DNA of 64,000 bases from Vanrija pseudolonga (Eukaryota > Basidiomycota > Tremellomycetes > Trichosporonales > Trichosporonaceae), in the NCBI RefSeq assembly GCF_020906515.1, contig NC_085850.1:496001-560000 (forward strand), written 5' to 3'. This document shows, one piece after another, positions 41,201 to 53,909 of this stretch. The stretch's first letter is position 1. Every line of letters begins with the position of its first letter. A program made the translations under genes and the position numbers. A model generated the notes under the pieces. It saw only the letters and a list, made by a program, of their open reading frames with translations. It did no database searches and was not told where the DNA came from.

Positions 41201-42191
41201 AGCCGGCTACCCCGAGGGGCAAATCGACTATTGCGGCAGCCACCTCCGCCGCCAAACGTACTCCAAGCTCGACCGTTTCCTCTGCGGCTCGTCGCGGCAC
41301 GGCAACCTCCGCGCCTGTCTCTCCCAACGACGTAATCGACTTGACCATTGACACGATTGACCTGACGGCTGATTCCGACGACGATGGCGAGCGGCGTCGC
41401 CCCCTTGCTTCCCTCAGCCCGGCCACTCGTCGTCGCGGCCCGGTTCGCGGTACCGACGACAGGTCGCCACCCGACTCGCAAACATCTACCTTTGGCGGCG
41501 ACGAGAACCCAAGAAAACGTGGCAGACCACCGGGAACCGGCCACCACCAGAAGCGTGCCAAGCTGGCTAAAGCACGAGATGAGGCACGTGAACGACAGGC
41601 CGCAGTGTCGACTGCACAGGGAGCTACTCTTACACTTGTGCAGACTTCGATTTCCATCGATCCCATGTCGAAGAGCTGGAGGGAGGAAGGCGGTCCTCTT
41701 CCCAAGGGCTTCCTGGATCTAATCAAGGCCGACTTCCGCAAGGACGGCTCGGACCACCGCACCTCCCAGAACCCATCGATGGCCCGTTCGTCGCCCAGAA
41801 CCTCGACGGTGGCTCGGGGCGCCTCCCCGGCTCCTCTCGACGAAACCTCGGCTGCGATGGACCACGGTCCCGACGCGCCGAGAGCCAGCTGCGCCGCTCC
41901 TCCCGCCCACCGCGTCAGCTCTCCATACAACCAGCAGCTTGGCGTCATGGATGGTGGACAACACAAGCGCAAGCGCGTGTCTGACAGCAGCGAGGTAAGT
42001 GTGCCAGTCGCGAGTTCGTTGTTGAACTCCAGTCGTCTGGCTCCCGGCCGCGCCCCCAAACAGCACGAGTTGACGCTCTTCTGCCCAGGCCTCCAGCACC
42101 ACGCCAGGCAAACGCCGAGCTCGACAGTTTTTCCAATCGAGGACTCAGTTTTACACTAAACCGAGTGCGTCGCTCGGGGTTCAACCGGTGA
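38290..42191 (+). CDS. SET9: Histone H4-K20 methyltransferase, Set9/KMT5 (Suv4-20) family
   Basis: This nuclear SET-domain enzyme methylates lysine 20 of histone H4. Nine exons (38290-38529, 38642-38688, 38745-38810, 38869-39337, 39386-39486, 39524-39559, 39600-40082, 40125-41994, 42033-42191) give 1156 residues. The SET core is unmistakable and split over several exons: GPARFLN-HDCNPN at the junction of exons 4 and 5 (H275 first of exon 5), YGENYFGKGN (308-317) over the next junction, and the post-SET ECLCATCE cysteine cluster. An acidic insertion (about 191-222) interrupts the SET domain before the GPAR segment. The C-terminal two thirds are low complexity, with a long Glu run encoded at about 40855-40950 and an AT-hook-like RKRGRPPGTG. 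If the last intron (41995-42032, GTAAGT donor) is retained, the protein ends at 42159 instead. Confidence 0.93.
40855..40950 (+). repeat. GAG/GAA repeat encoding a poly-Glu tract in Set9
   Basis: This is an imperfect array of GAG and GAA codons, almost purely purine on the coding strand. It encodes about 30 acidic residues. Confidence 0.85.
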
Positions 42192-43724
42192 TCCCGGATG
42201 TGCCCCGTTCGCCCGGTTGAGTGCTGGGTCGTCTTGCTCGACTCTCTCTCTCTCTCACTCCCATGCCCCAGCCCTCCCCGTGACTAGAAGTAGACTGTGC
42301 ATAGCATGCTGGGGGGTTTACTGGGTGGGAGTGTGTGTTTTGGTATCTCTGCGTGTGTGCGCTGCTTTGTATGCGTCATGTAGCATCATCATCATGTCCA
42401 GTTGGGGTGTGGGGCGGTGAAAGGTGGGTCCCAACCGAGCATGTTGCCACTGGGCTCTGGCTCATGTACTCTGACACTCTGGTTGCTTCTTTGCCCTTTG
42501 CGCCCTTCTGCTTGAAGTTTGTATCATCTCGCTCACCCACCTTCCCATCTGCCCAGCTGATGGAGCCAGAGTTGAGCCAGAGCTGCCTGCCCCACTCACC
42601 TTCCCCTGCAGCAAGCTCGCCACTCTTCTTCCCCTCTGACTTTTTCCTCCTCGAGCCAGCTCGCTCACTACTCCCTTCCCCGCCCACCCACCCTGCTGCG
42701 CGAGCATTACATTGCCCACCCGCCCACCCCTATGATCGCTTCGCGATCAAGAATGTATGCCACCACCCACCCCTCCACCCGGCTCCGCCTCCCCTTGAGT
42801 GGAATCAGGGGATCTACACGCCACTGCGGATCGCTCGTCCTCTTGATTGGGAGCAGGGGTGTGGGTGCCAAGCATGGCGTTGGGCCTGGCTGCGTTCTCA
42901 AGTGGAGGCTTACAGGTTGCCCCTCTGCCCGCCGCCGCCTGAGAACGCCATGGCCAGATCCCATCCTCGTTGCAGTGCACGATAGTCTACAAAGCAGATT
43001 TTCTTCTGGGGCAGCTGGCAGCAGACTTCGGTGATCGCGGATCGCGGCCGGCATTGACTTTGCACGATTGTGGGGACGCGCCATGATCTGCGCGCGCCCG
43101 CCTGCGGCATGCGGAGGAGGGAACGGCGGCGGGACAAGCAAAAGCGGGCCTAGGGCGCCGGCACCGGCATGCGATGCGGGCGGCACGGCAAGACGCGGTT
43201 GTGGGGGGTGACTGAGTTTTTTTGCTGCTGGCTGGCTGGCGGGCCAGCTGGCTGGCTGCTGGCGGGCGGGCAGTGTGGTGGCCCAACCTAGACTGTTGAG
43301 AGTTGACCGTCCGGGGTACGCGCCGAGTGCAGCACAGGTTGGAATCCTCTCGGCTCATGCACGTTTGCTGTTTCATTGGCTGGCGCGGGGAGGGGGCAGC
43401 CAGTACGGGACGCCACGTGACTGGGCCCTGAATCGCCGGCCTGGCGTTGCCTGGATTGACGCGTGCCAGCTGCCTGCCTGCCTGGGACACCTGCACACCT
43501 GACGCACCTGACGTTTACAGTCGGACCCCAGCCTCCGCCTGGCTGGCCTTGCCTCGCCTTGCCCCTTCCCCCCCCCGCGCCTGGACTCACTTTGGGGCTG
43601 TCATCCCACACCCCCCTCCATCCCCTCCCCCCAATACATATCATCATCATCATCCTTTCCTCCTCTCTTCTCTCTTCTCTCTCATCTGTCCAAAGCAAAG
43701 CAAAGCACTAGACTTCTAATCGCA
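42192..43724. other. Intergenic with dispersed repeat copy B and UGP1 promoter
   Basis: No gene is seen in this 1.5 kb. It contains repeat copy B (42655-42789), CTGG/GGCT tracts near 43230-43265, and an ATC-then-CT-rich leader (about 43635-43685) just before the UGP1 start. Confidence 0.5.
42655..42789 (+). repeat. Pyrimidine-rich dispersed repeat, copy B
   Basis: It shares 38 identical bases (42752-42789) with 32116-32153. The preceding region also aligns, with small gaps, to 32028-32115. A near-palindrome GATCGCTTCGCGATC sits at 42733-42747 in this copy and is degenerate in copy A. Confidence 0.65.
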
Positions 43725-45950
<2,226 letters not shown>

Positions 45951-46680
45951 ACGCATCCATCTCCATAACCCAAAACCTCTAGTCTTGTCTTGCGTTTAGC
46001 GGATAGGTACTTTTTATTAGTATTCGAGGCGTCTGCGTGTTAGTCGCGCCGGCGCCGATTCGGGATGCCGTATTCGATGTATTTGGATACGAGCAGAGTC
46101 GTGCGACGTGGAGGGTGGGTGAGACGCTGGTCAAGCTCGCAAAGCTCGTGCACCGAGAAGTTGCATTGATGTGTGTGTGTGAGCGACGTGTCAGCCAACG
46201 TGTCGTAAACACGAGCGCCGGCATCTCGCCATCCGCATCAAGTCGATCACACTCGGCGCACTCGGCTCGGTTGGCCGACCCTTAGTCCATGTCCCAAGCC
46301 ACCGCGGCTCATTCGCCGTTCCCAGCCAGGCCGGTCAGTCGACCTCTTTGTCTCCAACTCGCTTGCGCGGCTGTGCACCACGCTGCTGTTCAAGGCCCTC
46401 GCTGGTAACTACGACTGCATTCAACTTGCGCGCGCACGCATATGCGGGGTGCCTCGGCTACGGCGCAATAGGGCGGTTATCTAACAATAGCCAACGCTCA
46501 GAGACTTGCACGGCAGGCATGTCGCTGAGAGGGACCGGGGGTGATTGGTGACGAGATGGGGGAGGGGATTAGAGGGTGCGTGTGTGTGGGGTACGGAGGA
46601 GGGTCGGGGGGAGGATTAAGTTGGTGTTAAGGCTGCTGCTGCTGCTGCTGGGCACGAGGTGCTCGCGTCGCTCAACAGGC
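45951..46680. other. Convergent intergenic region, no gene seen
   Basis: This 730-bp stretch is between the ends of UGP1 and the TMEM33-type gene. Short frames only. Confidence 0.5.
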
Positions 46681-47803
46681 TTACTGCCTGGGAGCGGCAG
46701 GCGCGGGGCCGCCGGCGGGCGCAGGTCCGGGCTGGGGGACGAGGTTGCCGCCGCCCCAGGTGTGGATGGCGCGCTTGACCGTGGTCCAGGTGTTCTGGAT
46801 GGCACCGGGGTGGCCAGCGGCGAGCTGGTCAATCTTTGCGCCGATCGTGTTGATGGTCGAGCGCGTGAACGGCGAGGCGTGGTAGCGGAGTCTGATGAAG
46901 TGGGCGAGGAAGAGGGGAGCGACAAACGAGCCGCGGAAGGTGAGCGCACCGAGGGTCACGCGGACGAGGATGAGGATCTCGGCGTAGGCCACAAAGTTCA
47001 TGGCCTTGTCGTAGTTGCCCTTGACCCAGAGCTGAATCTTGCGGCCGAGGCTCTCGGCCCAGTTGGGTGGCGGGCGCTGGGCGCCGGCTGGGACTTTACT
47101 GTGTTGTGTGAGCGGCGTTGTCGAGCGTGGCCGAGCGAGCAAGCCCCGGTTGTAACTCGTCCAACCGGCCTCCCGCCTGCCGCTCCCTCTCACACTCACG
47201 GGTAGAACTTGGGGAGGATGTTAGTGCGAAGGAAGGTTGCGCAGTGGAACAGGGAGAATGTCGCGAATGGAAGGATCGTGACTGTGGAGTGTCAGTAAGA
47301 GGTTGGGTGATGAAGCCTGGCTTCGCGGGGCGGTGTCCCGCGACCGCGCCGTAAACGCACCGTTGATGGGCTTGGAGATGAGCCTGAGGGTGTTAGTTGT
47401 GCGCGATGAGGTGTACAGCAGGGCTGGATTGCTCTCTGCTGCCTGCAGCGGCACCGGCGACGCTGCTCGCTCCTTCCACCGACTCACCAGTAAAACGCCA
47501 AGAGTCCATACTGCGCATTCTCGTCGACAAACGCGCGGCGCAACCACGCCGTGCCCGTCGGCCGGCCGAGCGACTTGAACACGACAATCGAGTAGGACAG
47601 CAGCGCACCGAGGTACAGGATGCGGTACGGTGTGGTTGGGGTTCCGCGGAAAAGGAGCGTCTGGAGGAGGATGTAGGCTGTGGTGGGTGGGGGGTTAGCG
47701 ACGAGCGCGGCGGCGACAGAGCGCATCCCAACGCACCAGAGTTGACGAGCACGGTGAGGTGCCCGAATGCCCAGAGGTAGTGCGGATCGAGGATGGATGC
47801 CAT
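46681..47803 (-). CDS. POM33: TMEM33/Pom33/Tts1 family ER and nuclear-envelope membrane protein
   Basis: This is a multi-span membrane protein of the TMEM33 family, which in yeasts shapes the ER and nuclear envelope and helps place nuclear pore complexes. Five exons (47803-47737, 47677-47488, 47383-47361, 47281-47200, 47098-46681) give 259 residues. Exon 3 is a 23-nt microexon encoding the LISKPIN segment that precedes ILPFATFSLFH, a hallmark of the family. The N-terminal segment HLTVLVNSAYILLQTLLF and the segment LYLGALLSYSIVVFKSLG form the first membrane spans. The C-terminal RKIQLWVKGNYDKAMNFVAYAE helix region is typical. The tail is Pro/Ala/Gly-rich and probably cytosolic. Confidence 0.85.
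47361..47383 (-). other. 23-nt microexon of the TMEM33-type gene
   Basis: It is flanked by introns of 104 and 79 nt with CAG acceptor and GTGCGT donor. It joins phase-2 and phase-1 junctions to give W-LISKPIN-V, which continues the family sequence on both sides. Confidence 0.75.
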
Positions 47804-48484
47804 GGTGGGTGGGGGTGATGGGGCGTGTGGGAGTGGGTGGTGGGAGGGTGGATGGAGCTGCTGGCTGGCTGGCTGGCTGGCTGGCGGGTGGCGCGGTGCT
47901 GCTGTGTGTGTGGGTGGCGGCGGCGATGGGTACGGCGGAGTGGGGTGAGCGCCGAGTGAACAGTGGTGGATGCTGAGCTGGCGGATGTGTCGGACGACGA
48001 GGGAGAAGAAGAAGTGATGGAAGCAAGCGAAAGTGGGAGAGGAGGGAGGAGGGGAGGGGGATGACTGCGAGGTGGGTGGGTGGGGTGGGGAGCGAGGTGT
48101 GCGCAATGTGACGTACAGTGAGGGGGCAGGCAGGCAAGGGGGGACGGCGGTGGCAGGTGGGAGACGCTGCTCAAGCACAGGATTGGTGGACACGGAGTCG
48201 GGCGACAAGTCCGCGCGTCGACAACGACGGGCAGCAACAACGACGCGTGGACGGCGACACCGCGCCGCTCACGACCAGCACGGCGTCGCAAGGCAACAAG
48301 CACAAGCACCTCGGCGCCGCCGCGCTGCGGTGGCAAGAGCGGGCTGTGCGCTGCGCCGCGCTGCGCAAAAAGGTCATAATAGCATACATGTACAGTGGGG
48401 TACGCGGCGACGACTCGCTCGCTCGTCGCCACGACCTCGTCATCATCACTACACCGGCGTCATCACGCCCACGTCCAGGCCCGC
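47804..48484. promoter_or_regulatory. Promoter region of the TMEM33-type gene; GGCT repeats
   Basis: It lies between the TMEM33-type start and the end of the HSBP1-like gene. GGCT tetranucleotide repeats are at about 47862-47885, and G-rich GGGTGG tracts occur near 48070. No gene is seen. Confidence 0.5.
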
Positions 48485-49280
48485 CTATATCGTGTTCTTC
48501 TTGACTGGCGGGGTCGGGCTCGCCGGCTCGACGCCGCCGTGCATCAGGTCTGCGATGGCCGTCTCGAGGTTGTCGATGCGGCCTGACATTTCCGTCACTG
48601 CGAAGGTTGTTAGCGGGGAGGGGAAGGGAGGGACGGCGTGCAGAGAAGCTAGCAAGCTGCGACCTCGATGGACTCACTTCGTGACCTGGGAAGAATGTCA
48701 GCGAAGCCTAAAGCGATCCACACCCGCACAACTCACAGCACCTGCTCGGACATGAGGTCGAAGCGCTCCTCGAGCGAGTTGAGGAGGGTGTCGACCTGGG
48801 GGCGGGTGAGCGGGGGCCAACGACGGGGCAGCGACGGCGCGCGCGGCGAACACACACCGGCACCATCAGTGTACTCACAAACCCGCACAGCTCGCCAGGC
48901 GTAGCGACGTTCTTGGCGTTAACGCCGACGGCGTCGGGCGCCTTGTCCAGCTTCTTCTTATCGGGGCTCGCAGACCCGACCATGCTCAACCGGGCGGTAT
49001 GGAGCGCAGGCGTGGTGTTGTTGGCAGTGGTGGTGGGGGGGTTGGCGTTGGTCATTGCTGCAGCTGATGCTTTCCTCGTGGGCGTTGCGTCGGGCGCTTG
49101 CACTTGCTCTTGCGCGTGCACGGGCCGGGGCGAGGTCGGCGGTGGTGGCGAGGTGGTGCTAGCTGTTGGCACGAAGAAGACGTCGGATGCTGTCGGCGAC
49201 GTCAGGCCCGGGGATGGCGACGCGCTGGACCGCGAGAGGGACGACGACGTGCGGATGGCCGAGCGGCGCTTGAGGCTCAT
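48485..49280 (-). CDS. HSBP1: HSBP1-like heat shock factor binding protein with long N-terminal extension
   Basis: This is a heptad-repeat coiled-coil protein resembling heat shock factor binding protein 1, which binds HSF1 trimers and also belongs to WASH-related assemblies. Four exons (49280-48879, 48795-48737, 48685-48678, 48597-48485) give 193 residues. Residues from about 125 form the HSBP1 core: an LL-x-S-L-E-E-R-F-x-LMSEQV stretch, then EMSGRIDNLETAIADLM. The 8-nt microexon GTCACGAA supplies Ser-Arg at the centre of the heptads, and the core has the same length as the family only when it is included. The first 120 residues are Ser/Thr/Pro/Ala-rich and absent from usual HSBP1 (about 75 residues). 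An internal ATG could make a shorter form. The gene is divergent from GEP4. Confidence 0.82.
48678..48685 (-). other. 8-nt microexon of the HSBP1-like gene
   Basis: GTCACGAA is preceded by TTCCCAG and followed by GTGAGT, between introns of 51 and 80 nt. Skipping it shifts the frame and removes the second half of the coiled coil. Confidence 0.8.
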
Positions 49281-49511
49281 GCAGTAGGCTCGTGGGGTGC
49301 GGCGAGCGACAAGCGGAGTGGTGGTGGTGGTGGCGACGCGACGGACGAAACGCGGACAGACAAAGCACAGGGCGTGTTGACAATGTCGTCGCGCGGCTGC
49401 CGCGGGGTCAATCGCACTTGTTGGCTCGGCACGGCGAAATTGGCTTTGATGCTACTTCACAACCAACGTCACAACCATCAACAACACCACCCTCCCTTGC
49501 CGCCTGGCATC

Positions 49512-50818
49512 ATGCCAGTAAACCTCCCTGCGCCGGTCATCAACCTGCTCGGGCTGCTCCGCCCGCGGCTGCTGCGGCCGGACTTGAAAGCGGCGAGTGA
49601 GTCGGGGCGTCGCCGCATTGTTTCCCAACAACTAACACCCGACACAGCCATCGGCCATGTCGACTGGAAGGGGCTACGAGGGGAGGGCTTCAACGCCGTC
49701 GTGATAGACAAGGACAACTGTATTGTGGGTGGTGGCGAGCGAGCGTGCGTACCCCGCTGACGGTACAGACCCTCCCGCACGCAGACAACCTCTACCCGCC
49801 CTACACGCCAGCCTGGCGCACCCTCCTCTCCGCCTTCCCACCAGGCCGGGTACTCGTCGTCTCCAACTCGTCCGGCTCGGCAAAGGACCGCGGCGGGATC
49901 GGCGCCGAGGCGCTGACCCTGGCGCTGGGCACGCCGGTGCTCAACCACGCCGCGCCGAAGCCCGCGTGCAGCGCCGACATTGTCGCGTACTTCGCGGGCA
50001 GGCTAGGCAAGCCCCGCACGACGCGCAGCGAGCTCCTCCGCCCGCTGAGGAGGGTACAGCGCGCCGAGGATGAAGCCGAGGGGGTGTTGCTGGGAAAATG
50101 GCGCGACGAGGTCGAGAACGGGCCGCTGTGCGGCGGGGAGCGCGACCCCATCTCGCCGCCGCGGCCAGAAAAGCTCCCCCCGCCCGAAGAGGAGCCGGCG
50201 CCGACGGCACCCCCCGCCACCCCCTCGCCCCTCCGCCTGCTCGTGGTCGGCGACAGGCTGTTCACCGACACGCTCCTCGCGCGCCGGCTAGACAAGTACC
50301 TCCCCGCCCCCGGCTCCGTGCTGTCCATCCAGACGACCGACCTGCCGCAGCCGAACGACGTGCGGCCGCTGCGCGCGCTCGAGGAGCGGCTCACGCGCGG
50401 CGCGACGACGCCGTTTGGCGAGCAGTACAGTCGGTTCGTGCGCGTCGACCCCCCGCTACCCGTCGTGCCGCCCCCAACGCTGGCGGAACGTCTCAACCCC
50501 ATGCAGCTGCTCGAGGACGGCGGGCCGCCCATCACCTGGCATCCGCGCTCCTGGCGCTGCCGCCCTGTAACGGCTGTGCTGTTGCGCACGCTCGGCCGCG
50601 GGTTGCGCGTCGCTACGCTGAGCGTCGGCATCGTCGCCGTCCAGCTCGCGCGCGGGTTGCGCGCGGCGAGCTTGTGGGCCCAGGCACGGTGTACCAAGTG
50701 GAACGCGCAGCGCAGGGCGGCGGCACAGGCGCAGGCCGAGGCAGAGGCTGAGGCCAAGGCCGCCGAGGAGGCTGCGCCATCAGACAGCGCCGCAGCAGAC
50801 AAGGTCAAGACGGCGTAG
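49512..50818 (+). CDS. GEP4: Mitochondrial phosphatidylglycerophosphatase Gep4 (HAD family)
   Basis: This HAD phosphatase removes phosphate from phosphatidylglycerophosphate in the mitochondrial matrix for cardiolipin synthesis. Three exons (49512-49596, 49648-49724, 49769-50818) give 403 residues. The nucleophile motif is D49-K-D51 in VVIDKDN, and the second intron follows two residues later. The segment WRTLLSAFPPGRVLVVSNSSG is motif II, HAAPKPAC the lysine motif, and VVGDRLFTDTLLA the acidic motif that binds magnesium. Family members are often near 185-250 residues. Here about 70 extra Arg/Glu/Pro-rich residues separate the lysine motif from the acidic motif, and a C-terminal Arg/Ala-rich extension of about 100 residues contains a hydrophobic stretch. 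The N-terminus (Arg-rich, no acid in the first 20) fits mitochondrial import. Confidence 0.9.
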
Positions 50819-50871
50819 TGGCGCGCGGCGCGCGGCACAGACTAGACAAACGACGTAATTATGCATTGCAT

Positions 50872-52087
50872 TTAGACTATCTCCGCGGCAGCGAGCTTGT
50901 CCTCGAGCCCGCCGAGGCCGACAAGGCGGCGCTGCAGGCGCGCGACGGCCGCGCGCTCGGCCGTGAGCTCGGCACGCAGACGCGCAATCTCGGCGTCCTT
51001 GGCGTCACAAGACGCGCACCCCGCCCCGCCGCCGCTGCTCTCCACGACCCCGACGTCGACCCACTCGCCCGGCGGGGCGACGTTGCCCCAGTCGACCTTG
51101 GACAGGAACGCCTCGATGGGGTCGGGGGAGGCGGGCGCGTCGGCGTCGGCGTCGGCGCCGTCCTGCAAGACGTCAGCGGTGCACCATCAATGCTAGGGGG
51201 CGGGCCACTCACTCCCCACAACCTCAACCTCAACCTCCTCACCGCCTCCCCTTCGCCTCCCCCTCCGCCCACTCGCACCGCTAGCGGCGCTCGTAGACTC
51301 GCCTAGTACGGCCTATACCGCGCGCCCGGCCCGCCCCCCGAGTGGAAATCAGACCTCACCCGTCCGCCAGCGCCGTCCTCGCCGTCCTCCGCGTCGTCGA
51401 ACGCCCCGTCGTCGTCCTCCTCGTCATCGTCGTCGTCGTCGCCAAAGCCGAAGAAGCTCGACGGCTCGCCGTTCGGCAGGACAGAGTCGTGCAGCGCCGA
51501 GCAGGCCGACAGGGCGGAGAAGAGGCCCTCGACTGGGCGTGGGGTCAGCTTTCACGCTACGCAAGGAGGCAGCGACGACGCAACGCACGCTTCTCGGACG
51601 GCACAAACACGCGCATCTCGGACAACGGCGCATACTCCTCCTCGCTCTCGTCCACCTGCCCCTCGTCGATCTGGCAGTACAGGTGTGCCGGGGTGGACTC
51701 GCTCGCGGGCGTGAGCGCGTGCAGCGTGAGTGCGGGGAAGGGGAGGGTGAAGCCTGTGCCGCCGTTGGCGGGGAGGAAGGACACGGCGCTGTGCGGGCGA
51801 GGGTTAGCGAGCTAGCTCGTCTCCCTCGTTCTACACGCCACTACTTACGCCTCCGTGACATACAGCCGCCCCTTGACGCGCGGAGCCGCGCCACTGCCGT
51901 TCGCGCCTGCACCCGCGCCCTCACTGCCGCCCCACGTCCAGCTGCCGCTCTCGACCACCACCTCGGCGTCGTCCTCCCACCGCAGCACGGGCGGAATGTC
52001 GGCGAACGAGGCCGGCGTGCTGGACGTCAGCTCGTCGTGCGCCGCTGGCGATATTGAGGGGGGCGGGGCGGTGATTGGTGTGAGCAT
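50872..52087 (-). CDS. pICln/Lot5-type methylosome subunit (chloride conductance regulator ICln family)
   Basis: This has the PH-like fold of pICln, which delivers Sm proteins to the PRMT5 methylosome. Exons are 52087-51849, 51788-51589, 51532-51360, then one uncertain exon near 51302-51213, then 51162-50872. The family pattern is clear: KGRLYVTEAAVSFL, FTLPFPALTLHAL, HLYCQIDEG, then LEGLFSALSACSALH after the third splice, followed by an acidic run (DDDDDDEEDDD). The last exon encodes WGNVAPPGEWVDVG and a C-terminal coiled coil (IARLRAELTAERAAV) not typical of the family, so it is a fungal extension or a mis-joined exon. Two ways to splice the fourth exon keep the frame, one rich in Gly/Arg, one in Glu/Val. 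I cannot decide between them. Product length is about 350 residues. Confidence 0.75.
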
Positions 52088-52351
52088 GGCGGTGTGGTGG
52101 TTGATGCAAAGGATGTTGGTCGTGTTCGTTCGATCGTGTTCGAGTTGTGACGTTTGCAGTGACGCCGTGGTTGGAAATTTTGGTCCCGCCGATACAACTT
52201 CGACGAGCTCGACTTCCACCTCGTCGCGTCCTCCTAATCTCATGCTCGTCCACCTCGCGCCACCTCGCTCCGCTCGGTGGCCGCTCGGTGCCCCTCGTAG
52301 CTTCTAAACATGCATATGCCTACTATATGCCTACTATCCCGGCTGCCCGCC
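52088..52351. other. Spacer upstream of the pICln gene and downstream of OLA1
   Basis: This is a 264-bp tandem spacer, so both the pICln promoter and the OLA1 3' end lie in it. No gene is seen. Confidence 0.5.
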
Positions 52352-53909
52352 TTACTGACCAGCCTTCCAGTAGCAAATGTCACCGTCAACAATCTCGTAC
52401 GTCTTGCCCTGCTGGCGCAGCTTGCCGTCGGCCTTGACGGCAGCCTCGGAGCCGTGCTCCTTCAAGTCCTTGTACGACATGATCTCACCACAGACAAACT
52501 TGTTCTCAAAGTCCGAGTGGATGACACCAGCGGCGGCGGGCGCCTTGATACCGTTCCTGACGGTCCAGGCGCGCACCTCCTGAGGGCCGCAGGTGAAGTA
52601 GCGGATGAGGTCGAGCGAGGCGTAACCGGCAGTGGTGATCTTGCCGAGCTGCGAGGGGTTCTTCTTGCCAAGACCAAGCTTGTCGCCCTCCTCGGCAGCC
52701 TCCTCCTCGGAGAGAGCAACAAGACGCTCCTCGAGCGAGACGGAGAAGGGGATGAGCTGGTCTCCCGGGTTGTTCTCGTCAATCCAAGCCTTGATCTTGG
52801 GGAGGTACTTGTTTTTCCTCCTGACAAAGTCGCGCTCCGAGAGGTTGACGAGGTAGGTGATGGGCTTGGCGGTAAGGAGAGTGAGGCCGTTGATGATCTC
52901 GACCTGAGTTTTGTGTCAGCTTGTGTCGCAAGAATGATTAAAATCAAGGACAAGGCGGAAGAATAAAACGAATCAGGTAGGTTCTTAGGTCTCATTAGGT
53001 GTGTTCGGGCGTGACCCCGACTTCGAAGAGCTGGGTTTATAGAGCGTTTCGCTCTTTATCATCAGATAAGGGGTGGGTGTGTTGCGGAGCAACACGTGGG
53101 GGATTGAAACAGGATACCGGAACGTAACGCACCTCCTTGTTGGTCCACTGGCCCTTGCGCACGTCCTTGTCAGCAAGGAGGTGTGCGTGGATGCGCTCGA
53201 CGGTGGCGAGCTCCTCGCGCTTGGCCTTGTCGGCGAGCGAGACCGAGCCGGTGGAACGGACAGCCTTCTTGAGGACCTCGATGGCCTTCTCGACCCACTC
53301 AATGTCCTTGAGGCGGAGCTCGGTCGAGATGGTCTGCATGTCGCGCACGGGGTCGACGTCTCCGTCGACGTGGATGACCTCTGCGTCGTCGAACGCGCGC
53401 ACCATCTGGAAGATACCGTCGACCGCGCGCACGTGCGACAGGAAGGCGTTGCCGAGACCCGCGCCAGTCGACGCGCCGGCCGTCAGACCAGCAATGTCGA
53501 TGCAGGTCAGGAAGGCAGGGATCTTGTTCTGCGGCTTGTACACCTCGACGAGCCAGTCGAAGCGCTCGTCGGGGACGGGGATACGCGCCTCCTCGGGGTC
53601 GCTAGCGAGGGCGTCAGCCCGAGCTTGCCACAGCTGCAAGTCACACGCCCACTCACATCGTGGCATAGGGGAAGTTGGCAGCCTTGCCGAGGTCGGTCTT
53701 GGAGAGGGTGTTGAAGAAGGACGACTTGCCGACGTTGGGGACACCGACGATACCGATCTGCGCGGGGTGTTAGCGAGGGGTCCGTACCCCGAGCTCCTTG
53801 CTCCGCTCGGCGGCCTGCAGCCGCCTCGCTTTGCACTCACCTTCAAGTTGTTACCCGGACGACCGAGGATAACCTTCTTCTCCTCAACGACCTTCTTCTT
53901 GGGCGGCAT
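52352..53909 (-). CDS. OLA1: Obg-like ATPase 1 (Ola1/YchF)
   Basis: This cytosolic P-loop ATPase of the YchF subfamily binds ribosomes and modulates translation and stress responses. Four exons (53909-53841, 53757-53657, 53601-53133, 52903-52352) give 396 residues, the usual length. The P-loop is GVPNVGKSS (28-36). DIAGL is the G3 motif. The G4 position is NLSE instead of NKxD (in [10 protein letters not shown]), which explains ATP rather than GTP preference in the subfamily. The C-terminal TGS domain contains [16 protein letters not shown] and ends in [16 protein letters not shown]. The last intron is 229 nt, much longer than the others. The gene is divergent from cytidine deaminase. Confidence 0.97.

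Noticed and set aside
41995-42159. Alternative Set9 C-terminus by reading through the last intron
   Set aside because: The GTAAGT donor, 38-nt length and CTCCAG acceptor match all other introns, so splicing to 42191 is preferred. Kept as an isoform note only.
52960-53075. Possible C/D-box snoRNA in the long OLA1 intron (CTGATGA and a later CTGA on the minus strand)
   Set aside because: The C box has C in place of the purine and there is no terminal stem. Too weak to list.
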